Under the pieces are notes generated by a model. The model did no database searches. It was given only the letters and a program-made list of their open reading frames with translations, and was not told where the DNA came from. From assembly GCF_009797935.1 (NCBI RefSeq), contig NZ_VOLC01000008.1:1-64000 (forward strand): a DNA stretch of 64,000 nucleotides. Direction: 5' to 3'. Positions 57,096 to 64,000 of the stretch are shown piece by piece; position 1 is the first letter of the stretch; the number at the start of each line of letters is the position of its first letter. The DNA comes from Lunatibacter salilacus (GTDB lineage Bacteria; Bacteroidota; Bacteroidia; Cytophagales; Cyclobacteriaceae). The translations under genes were made by a program, and so were the position numbers.

Positions 57096-59384
57096 ATGAG
57101 ACGTCCCAATTCCCTCAAGAAAAACGATCAGCTTGAATTTTTCATACTTTCCCTGCCTGCTCTCCGGTTAAGGGGTATAATTGCTTTCCTATTTTGGATT
57201 TCAATTGCCAATTTGGAAGCCTTTAGCCAACAGGCAGGTACGGATATGGAATCCTCCATTAAGGTTTTCCGTGCGGGTGCCGCATTGAGTGTTATTAGCC
57301 CCAAAATAGGTTCTTCGATAAACGGGAATTTTCAGGATGGACAGGTAAGGCATATCCGTGATGACACCCACGCAAGAGCGCTTGTACTGGATGACGGGGA
57401 ATCCAAAGTGGCCTTTGTCACACTGGATTTGTGCATGGCCTACAGGGAGACCATGGATGAGGCCAAAATAAGGGCCCGTGAATTCACCTCCATACCAGTA
57501 GAAAACATGCTGATATCCGCTACCCATACCCATTCGGGCGGTACCGCCTGTTCGGTGTTTCAGAGTGACCCCGATCCCGATTACCTTACTTTTTTGGCAG
57601 AACGTGCCGCTGATGCCATCATCCGGGCCAACAACAACCTGGAACCCGCCAAAATCGGATGGGGTATTGGTCATGAGCCGGGACAGGTATTCAACCGCAG
57701 GTGGAAAATGAAACCCGGAACAGTTTCCACCAACCCATTTGGAGGTGAAGACCAGGTCCGGATGAATCCGGGAATAGGCAATCCTGATTTGCTGGAACCT
57801 GCCGGGCCCACAGATCCGGAAGTGCCTATTGTATCCGTCCAGTCCCTTGATGGCAACCCCATAGCCTTAATGGCCAATTATTCCCTGCATTATGTTGGCG
57901 GGACCGGCGGAGGAGAGATATCCGCGGATTATTTCGGCATGTTCGCCAAGCGGATTACACAAATGGTAGCCGCAGATCAGCAGTCCCCCTCCTTTGTGGC
58001 CATGTTGTCCAACGGCACCAGCGGGGATATCAACAATATCAATTTTGGAGGCAAGCCTTCGGCCCCCATGCCTCCTTATTCCAAAATGGAGATCGTGGCC
58101 AATACGCTGGCAGCCGAAGCTTTTAAGGTCTACCAAAGCATTCAATACCGGGAATGGGTCCCCCTGGCGGTAAAACAAACGGAAATTTCCCTGGGTGTAA
58201 GGAAGCCCAATCCGGAAGAACTGCTTCGGGCAGAAAAAATCATGTCGGAGGCAAAAGGTCCAAACATGGTTTCCAGGGAGGAAGTTTATGCCAGGGAAAC
58301 GGTATTGATCAAGGATTTTCCGGACCAAAAAAATATAATTCTTCAGGCAGTTCAGTTGGGCGATTTGGCCATCACGGCGATTCCCTGTGAGGTTTTCGTG
58401 GAAATAGGATTGGAAATCAAAAAGAAAAGTCCTTTTGGAACAACGTTCAATATTTCCCTTGCCAATGGTTATAACGGTTACCTTCCCACCCCCCAACACC
58501 ACGCATGGGGGGGATATGAAACCTGGAGGGCCAGGTCCAGCTATCTGGAGGTCGATGCGTCCAATAAGATCACCGATACCGTAATGGATTTGTTGAACCA
58601 ACTGAAATCAGCCCCCAAAACCTCCAGATATCCGGAACCGCTGAATGCCGACAAGCTTAAACTGGGAAAAACCGTAAAGCTGTTCAATGGCAGAAATCTT
58701 GACGGCTGGTATACTTTTCTTACGGAAAGCGGAAAAAACCATGACCCTAAAAATGTTTTCACGATTAAGGACGGCATCATTCATATTTCGGGGGAAGAAT
58801 GGGGTTGTATTACCACCGATGAAGAATTTGAAGACTATAAATTGGTAGTTGAGTTTAAATGGGGAGGGGGAACGCATGAACCCCGCCTGGAAAAATCCCG
58901 GGACAGTGGGGTTTTGTTGCATTCACAGGGAAAGGACGGAAATTTTTCCGGGACTTGGATGAATTCCATCGAATGTCAGATCATAGAAGGGGGTACAGGG
59001 GATTTTATTGTGGTAGGAGACGGAACCGACCGGTTTGCAATCACCAGTCCGGCCGCACCGGAAATGGTAGCAGGGGCTTATGTTTACCAACCGGACGGTG
59101 ATCCCGTAACTATAAACAGGGGACGGATCAACTGGTTTGGCAGGGATCCGGAATGGAAGGATGTTATTGATTTTAGGGGAGCCAATGACGTGGAGAAGCC
59201 GGTGGGTGAATGGAATACACTGGAATGTCATGTATTGGATGGAGAGATTACCATTTATCTTAACGGCGTGTTGGTAAACAGGGCATTGGAAGTGCAACCA
59301 AGAAGCGGAAAAATCCAGATCCAGTCCGAAGGCGCGGAAATGTTGGTGAGAAAAGTTGACCTGAGCCCCATTTCCCAACAATAA
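57096..59384 (+). CDS. Ceramidase-family protein fused to DUF1080 (3-keto-disaccharide hydrolase domain) (copy C)
   Basis: The protein has 762 residues. A signal lies within the first 45 residues (IIAFLFWISIANLEAFSQ). Residues about 55-510 are the ceramidase-type domain, with SATHTHSGGT and NGTSGDINNINF; the nucleophile position is Asn313. Residues about 525-762 are a DUF1080 domain: GKTVKLFNGRNLDGWYTF, FKWGGGTHEPR, SRDSGVLLHSQG and GEWNTLECHVLDGEITIYLN. DUF1080 (PF06439) includes hydrolases of 3-keto-glycosides. The fusion ties the ceramidase-like step to oxidised sugars made by the Gfo/Idh enzymes. A 106-base gap with a weak hairpin (57010-57022) precedes it. Confidence 0.86.
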   Translation: MRRPNSLKKNDQLEFFILSLPALRLRGIIAFLFWISIANLEAFSQQAGTDMESSIKVFRAGAALSVISPKIGSSINGNFQDGQVRHIRDDTHARALVLDDGESKVAFVTLDLCMAYRETMDEAKIRAREFTSIPVENMLISATHTHSGGTACSVFQSDPDPDYLTFLAERAADAIIRANNNLEPAKIGWGIGHEPGQVFNRRWKMKPGTVSTNPFGGEDQVRMNPGIGNPDLLEPAGPTDPEVPIVSVQSLDGNPIALMANYSLHYVGGTGGGEISADYFGMFAKRITQMVAADQQSPSFVAMLSNGTSGDINNINFGGKPSAPMPPYSKMEIVANTLAAEAFKVYQSIQYREWVPLAVKQTEISLGVRKPNPEELLRAEKIMSEAKGPNMVSREEVYARETVLIKDFPDQKNIILQAVQLGDLAITAIPCEVFVEIGLEIKKKSPFGTTFNISLANGYNGYLPTPQHHAWGGYETWRARSSYLEVDASNKITDTVMDLLNQLKSAPKTSRYPEPLNADKLKLGKTVKLFNGRNLDGWYTFLTESGKNHDPKNVFTIKDGIIHISGEEWGCITTDEEFEDYKLVVEFKWGGGTHEPRLEKSRDSGVLLHSQGKDGNFSGTWMNSIECQIIEGGTGDFIVVGDGTDRFAITSPAAPEMVAGAYVYQPDGDPVTINRGRINWFGRDPEWKDVIDFRGANDVEKPVGEWNTLECHVLDGEITIYLNGVLVNRALEVQPRSGKIQIQSEGAEMLVRKVDLSPISQQ

Positions 59385-59459
59385 GTAATTGAAGGATGTA
59401 CTCAATAATAAAATAATAGATTTTGGCCGTTTAAATCGGATAGTTAAACAGGCATTATT

Positions 59460-61001
59460 ATGAAAAAACAAAATCATTTTTCCAGAAGGGAAGCAATTAA
59501 ACTAGGCACAGGTGCAGGATTGGCACTTTCTCTGGGATCTGCCCCCCTATTTGGACAGCTCATTCCTAAAAGGAACAACCTGATAAGTACCGAGAATCAA
59601 AAGGAAGGGACCACGGACTGGCAGCTTACCCGTGTACGCTATGATGAGGATTTGTACCGGACGTCCTTCATTGAAGGGTATTGTTCCAGACAGAGCTTCC
59701 AACATGGGGAAAGGTTGGATATAATGATTTCAACCTCACCGGCTCAATCCTATAAGATTGATTTTTACAGAACAGGTTACTATTCAGGAACTGGAGGAAG
59801 ATGGATGCATAGTATAGGGCCTCTCTCCGGACAAGTCCAACCGACCCCTTCCCCGGGAGAAATGAATATACATGAATGTGAATGGGAAGTGTCTGCCAGT
59901 TTGGTAATTCCCAAAGATTGGCTTAGCGGTGTATATCTGGGTAAACTTCGTACGCTTCCCGAAAATGACGAGGAACCCTATTGGGAAAGCTATATCATTT
60001 TTATTGTAACTGATAAGCGCCCGGCAGATGTCCTTTTTCAGTGTTCTGACAATACCTGGCAGGCATACAACCGTTGGCCCAATAATTATTCCATTTATAC
60101 CCACCCCAAGGGCGTTCAGGGCCCCTGGGCAGCGGTAAGTTTTGACAGGCCCTACGGGAGGCAGTCCCAGTTTACCGGCATCGTAAACGATCCCCTATCC
60201 TTCGGATCAGGAGAGTTTATCTCCTTTGAGCGACCCTTTTCCTACTTTCTGGAGCAACATGGCTACGATGTCACCTATTGTTCCAACAGTGACATGCTGA
60301 CCCCTGAACGGGGACTTAAGACGAAGGTATTTCTGAGTGTTGGCCATGACGAATATTGGGATATCAGACAGTTTAGAAGTGTGGAGGTATTAAAGGAAAG
60401 AGGAGTGAACCTTTTGTTTTTCTCAGGAAATTCAGTTTGTTGGTTATCACCATTTTCAAAAAGCAAAAGCGGTAATCCCCAGGGCAGGATTTTTAGGGCC
60501 GGACCGTTTGGGGGGGATAATGATTATGCGGTAAATAGGGAAAAATCCTTCGGTCCCTATCCGGAAAGGGGACCGGACGAAGGTCTGTTAATGGGGGTCA
60601 GGAATATTCAGCCGATCAACGGTGGTGGGGATTGGATCGTAGTAAAGCCAGATCATTGGATGTTTGAAGGTACAGGAATGAAAAAAGGAGACGGAGTACC
60701 TGGTCTGATAGGGTGGGAATACCATGGAGATGCCGCAGAAATTGAGGGGCTTGAGGTCGTAGCGGAAGGTACAGCCTGGCAGGGGGGAACAAATCCTTCA
60801 CATTGGCAATCCGTAATTTACCCGGGACCGAAAGGGAATTTTATTTTCAATGCTTCCACAATATTTTGGGCACAGGGTCTAAGTAGCCCACCGGGCCATA
60901 CCCTGCCCTGGTCCCATTTTAGCCGTCCCCACGGCCCGGATAAACGAGTTCAGATGATTACGCATAATCTCTTAAAAAAAGCTATTTTGACTAATTCTTG
61001 A
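59460..61001 (+). CDS. Tat-exported N,N-dimethylformamidase beta-subunit-like protein
   Basis: The protein has 513 residues. A Tat signal is clear (SRREAIKLGTGAGLALSLG). The following part resembles the large subunit of N,N-dimethylformamidase: a beta-sandwich opening (residues about 50-165: YSGTGGRWMH, then LSGVYLGKL) and a core with NTWQAYNRW, SVGHDEYWD and LFFSGNSVCW. Dimethylformamidase is an iron amidase; I did not verify its metal ligands here. An amide-cleaving role would fit next to ceramidase-family proteins and a PIG-L deacetylase. It is the last gene of the run, 75 bases after copy C. Confidence 0.82.
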   Translation: MKKQNHFSRREAIKLGTGAGLALSLGSAPLFGQLIPKRNNLISTENQKEGTTDWQLTRVRYDEDLYRTSFIEGYCSRQSFQHGERLDIMISTSPAQSYKIDFYRTGYYSGTGGRWMHSIGPLSGQVQPTPSPGEMNIHECEWEVSASLVIPKDWLSGVYLGKLRTLPENDEEPYWESYIIFIVTDKRPADVLFQCSDNTWQAYNRWPNNYSIYTHPKGVQGPWAAVSFDRPYGRQSQFTGIVNDPLSFGSGEFISFERPFSYFLEQHGYDVTYCSNSDMLTPERGLKTKVFLSVGHDEYWDIRQFRSVEVLKERGVNLLFFSGNSVCWLSPFSKSKSGNPQGRIFRAGPFGGDNDYAVNREKSFGPYPERGPDEGLLMGVRNIQPINGGGDWIVVKPDHWMFEGTGMKKGDGVPGLIGWEYHGDAAEIEGLEVVAEGTAWQGGTNPSHWQSVIYPGPKGNFIFNASTIFWAQGLSSPPGHTLPWSHFSRPHGPDKRVQMITHNLLKKAILTNS

Positions 61002-61570
61002 AATGAAGTAATGTCTTAATATTGTTTACATCAAGAACCTTCCTGCTACATTATGTTTCCCTAACAGTTTAGAGATGACTCGATGGCAGGAAACGTCTTC
61101 TTAAATAAATTCGAATAGGGAGAGAAATCTTATATATTTTTTCGATGAAACTGCTCTTTCCGGAGAATTTAGGGGGATGTATATTTTTTCAAACATCCAA
61201 TTCAATCGTATTAACCTCCCTTAGGTTTAATATTACTTCAATTCTTTAATGGAACTCAGGTTAATTACAACCCAATTCGATAAAAATTGAATTGGGCAAG
61301 AAATCAGTCTATATAAATATTAAAATATAGTATTGGAAAAGTAAAAGATAATAGAAGAAATGAAATTTTTATGTAGGTAAATTTCGTAAAAAAATAAGTG
61401 GGTAAAATCGATTTTCACTATCGGTCTACCCAAAAATAACGATTGTTTACAGCAATTCAACGGGGGTTATCGTTCTTTCCTTCTTTCTGTAAAAACTATT
61501 TTCCACTTCTAACCTTTCCAATTATGAAAAAAAAGTACACCCTATTCCATTCGAGAAAGAAAGATCCTGG
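61002..61570. other. Intergenic leader before the second susC
   Basis: No gene is seen. A perfect 8-bp inverted repeat (CCCAATTC at 61271-61278 with GAATTGGG at 61289-61296) lacks a T run and may be an operator or mRNA stem. An ATG at 61524 followed by eight As begins a short frame that stops early; see the next entry. Confidence 0.5.
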
Positions 61571-64000
61571 ATGTATTTGTTCATCCTTTTGATTATCCCC
61601 TTTTTCTCGATGGCAGGTGAAACCGAAGCACTGGTTTCTGAATCCCTTTCGATTGATTTTCATTTTCTGGCTGAGACTGATTTAAAAGTGTCCATACAAC
61701 CAAATCCCGATATTATTGAAAACAACTCGGAAGATGTGTTGGATATTTCAATTAGTGGTACGGTGGTGGATCAAAAAGGTGAGGCCATACCTGGAGTTAC
61801 TGTCTCTGTGGAAGGCTCTATCATAGGTACAGTTACGGATATTAATGGGAAATATGTCATTTCAGTTCCTGACGGTTCCACTATGATTTTCTCTTTTATA
61901 GGGTTTAATACTCAAAGGGTTCAGGTTGGAACACAGAATGTTATAGACGTTACCCTTATTGAGGAAATGGCTTCCTTGGATGAATTTGTTGTGGTCGGGT
62001 ATGGCACAGTAAGAAAATCAGATATAACCGGAGCGGTGGCCTCAGTATCGAAGGATAAAATCAATGAGTTTGCTTCGGCAAATGTAATGCAGGCCATAGC
62101 GGGAAGGGCTTCTGGTATTCAAGTGAAACAAAACAATGGAAGACCGGGAGCCCCTATCAGTGTCAGAATTAGGGGGACAAATTCAATTGTTGGAAATAAC
62201 GAGCCATTGTATGTGGTGGATGGTTTTCCGGTAAGTAACCCCTTGTCCATCAATAATTCCAGTATTGAGAGCATTGAGATTCTTAAGGATGCCTCGGCTG
62301 TTGCCATTTATGGCTCAAGAGCCTCTAACGGCGTGGTTTTGATTACCACCAAGAGGGGTAGGGAAGGAGAGACAAGTGTGAATATTGAAACTAACTATGG
62401 GTTTCAACAGGTGATTAAAAAAATGGAGATGATGAATCCTTTGGAATTTGGCATCTATTATAATCGTTTGGATAACAATATGAACAGGGGTGACCGATTT
62501 TCCCAGCAACAATTGGATGAATTTGCAGCTATGGGAGAGGGAACCATTTGGCAAGATGTCGTTTTTCAGACCGCACCCATGCAAAACCATTCAATTAATG
62601 TCACTGGAGGGACAGAAAAGACCAAATTCTCCGTTACAGGCGGTTTATTTGACCAACAGGGAATTATAAATAACAGTGATTTTAAGCGGTATTCCTTTAA
62701 TGCGAATATACGCCATGATATTAACAAAAAGTTTTCATTCGAAACAACGATGACACTGTCAAAAAATAAGAGTGCCCGTCAACTTTCCGAACAGGGTAGA
62801 TTTGGAACATCATTAATTGGAAGGGCATATGGAATTCCCAATTATTTAGGGGTTTATGAAGAGGACGGTTCCTATCTGGAACCTGTTCTGAGAGATCCTA
62901 GAGTTTCCGAGGCATTATGGAATCCATTGAATTTCATAAACGAAACAAGTAATATATTAGGAGAAAACAATGTACTTGGAAATCTTGCGGCCTACTACAA
63001 AATAATTGATGGCCTGGAACTGAAAATTTCGGGGGGGATTGAGAGCATCAATTCCCGTACAGATTTTTATCAGACAAAGAACTTTCAAAATGTTCCCGAT
63101 GGCGTGGCAACGGTTAATGTAAGTGAATTTACCAGTTTGTTGAATGAAAATATTTTAAGCTATAATAAAACCTTTGGAGAGAGACACAGTGTTTCCGCCG
63201 TGACGGGATTTACTTACCAGAATTTCTTGACCACCTCTTTAACCGGTGGGGGGAGAAATTTCTTAAGTGATGTAACGGAAACTCATAACCTGGCCACTGC
63301 AGCCATCCCGTCCATACCCGGATCAGGATACTCTCAATCTAATCTTCTTTCAGGTTTGGGCAGGGTAAATTATTCTTTTGATAACAGGTACTTATTTACC
63401 ATCAGTTACCGTGCCGATGGCTCCTCTGTGTATTCTCCAGGCAATAAATGGGGATATTTCCCATCTGCTGCATTTTCATGGAGAGTGTCAGAAGAAGGTT
63501 TTTTCAATGTTAATAGGGATGTAATAAATGACTTGAGGTTAAGGACCAGTTGGGGTAAGGCGGGAAGCCAAGCAATTAGTCCTTATGCCACCATGAATCA
63601 ACTTTTCCCTGGAACTACCGTGTTTGGAAGTGCATTATTTACCACCATGGCACCCTCTGTGAGACTAGCCTCCGACTTGAAATGGGAAACTACAGAACAG
63701 TTGAATATTGGTCTGGAAATGAGTTTCTTACAGAGTAGACTGCAATTGACTACGGACTATTATATCAAAGAAACCAGTGATCTGCTCAATGCTGTTCAAC
63801 TAGCCCGTTCGACAGGATATACCAACTCACTTCGTAACATTGGCCGGGTAAGCAACAGAGGAATTGAGTTTCAGGTCAACGCCAGTATTTTTGAAAAAAA
63901 TAATTTCAATTGGGAGGTCGATGCCAATATTTCGTTCAACCGATCGAAGGTTTTGGACCTTTATGGCGGACAGGATATTCTGGCAGGTCAGTTGCAGATG
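61571..64000 (+). CDS. Second SusC/RagA-family TonB-linked transporter (3' end outside window)
   Basis: The frame is open from 61493 to the right edge: 810 codons from ATG 61571, without a stop. It has a hydrophobic signal (MYLFILLIIPFFSMAGE), a regulatory-like domain (ISGTVVDQKGEAIPGVTVSV), the TonB-linked signature EFVVVGYGTVRKSDITGAV, and a plug with IRGTNSIVGNNEPLYVVDG and KDASAVAIYGSRASNGVVLI. A typical basic N-terminus (MKKK) begins at ATG 61524, but it is one base out of frame because of an eight-A run. With nine As it would read straight into this gene. It is probably followed by a susD outside the window. Confidence 0.9.
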   Translation, partial: MYLFILLIIPFFSMAGETEALVSESLSIDFHFLAETDLKVSIQPNPDIIENNSEDVLDISISGTVVDQKGEAIPGVTVSVEGSIIGTVTDINGKYVISVPDGSTMIFSFIGFNTQRVQVGTQNVIDVTLIEEMASLDEFVVVGYGTVRKSDITGAVASVSKDKINEFASANVMQAIAGRASGIQVKQNNGRPGAPISVRIRGTNSIVGNNEPLYVVDGFPVSNPLSINNSSIESIEILKDASAVAIYGSRASNGVVLITTKRGREGETSVNIETNYGFQQVIKKMEMMNPLEFGIYYNRLDNNMNRGDRFSQQQLDEFAAMGEGTIWQDVVFQTAPMQNHSINVTGGTEKTKFSVTGGLFDQQGIINNSDFKRYSFNANIRHDINKKFSFETTMTLSKNKSARQLSEQGRFGTSLIGRAYGIPNYLGVYEEDGSYLEPVLRDPRVSEALWNPLNFINETSNILGENNVLGNLAAYYKIIDGLELKISGGIESINSRTDFYQTKNFQNVPDGVATVNVSEFTSLLNENILSYNKTFGERHSVSAVTGFTYQNFLTTSLTGGGRNFLSDVTETHNLATAAIPSIPGSGYSQSNLLSGLGRVNYSFDNRYLFTISYRADGSSVYSPGNKWGYFPSAAFSWRVSEEGFFNVNRDVINDLRLRTSWGKAGSQAISPYATMNQLFPGTTVFGSALFTTMAPSVRLASDLKWETTEQLNIGLEMSFLQSRLQLTTDYYIKETSDLLNAVQLARSTGYTNSLRNIGRVSNRGIEFQVNASIFEKNNFNWEVDANISFNRSKVLDLYGGQDILAGQLQM

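Noticed and set aside
61524-61592. Separate small gene starting MKKKYTLFHS
   Set aside because: Only 22 codons; better explained as the frame-shifted start of the second susC.

Overview
The window comes from the chromosome of a Bacteroidota bacterium, most likely of the Cytophagales/Cyclobacteriaceae type. The evidence is SusC/SusD outer-membrane pairs, a PorZ-like type IX secretion component with a Lys-Ile-Tyr-Pro-Asn-Pro C-terminal domain, a DUF2851 protein, promoters of the TTTG-N20-TAnnTTTG type, and almost no Shine-Dalgarno sequences. No phage genes, insertion sequences, CRISPR arrays or tRNAs were found. The left edge is the 3' end of a 5S rRNA with its terminator, so an rRNA operon lies just outside.

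0-31 kb is mostly housekeeping, on both strands: a coiled-coil protein, an Uup-type ABC-F ATPase, a TonB-dependent receptor, a nucleoside phosphorylase overlapping trhO, a sugar O-acetyltransferase, DUF2851, a pyrD-ftsK-lolA-pyrF run, xerD, an exported Gfo/Idh/MocA lipoprotein, a GT2 glycosyltransferase with a flippase-like partner, a ChrA transporter, a 2-oxoglutarate oxygenase, a tdk-porZ-recO operon, an unknown helical protein and a 2H phosphoesterase. Two non-coding repeat patches lie at 18.8-19.2 kb (degenerate units of about 51 bp) and 28.1-28.3 kb (a 98-bp tandem duplication).

28.3-34.0 kb is an amino-sugar patch: a sialidase-like propeller, a NagX/HGSNAT-like membrane acetyltransferase and a GH20 beta-N-acetylhexosaminidase.

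34.5-64 kb is a long accessory catabolic cluster, all on the + strand. It starts with an orphan ECF sigma factor, a ceramidase-family protein, a decayed sulfatase and a SusC/SusD pair. A tightly packed run of about 13 genes follows: four Gfo/Idh/MocA oxidoreductases, a PIG-L deacetylase, a divergent NagB-like deaminase/isomerase, a three-domain SGNH/propeller/cupredoxin lipoprotein, a DhnA-type aldolase, a PfkB kinase, an NCS1 permease, two more ceramidase-family proteins (one fused to DUF1080) and a Tat-exported dimethylformamidase-like protein. A second SusC gene begins near 61.5 kb and runs off the right edge.

Inference: the cluster takes up an N-acylated, possibly sulfated amino-sugar-like compound. 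The compound would be oxidised to a keto form, N-deacylated, deaminated or isomerised, phosphorylated, and cleaved by an aldolase. There is no classical glycoside hydrolase or polysaccharide lyase between 34.5 and 61 kb. All three ceramidase-family proteins have Asn in place of the known nucleophilic Ser. The NagB-like protein and two of the oxidoreductases lack textbook motif residues. This cluster is the best candidate for an undescribed system in the window.
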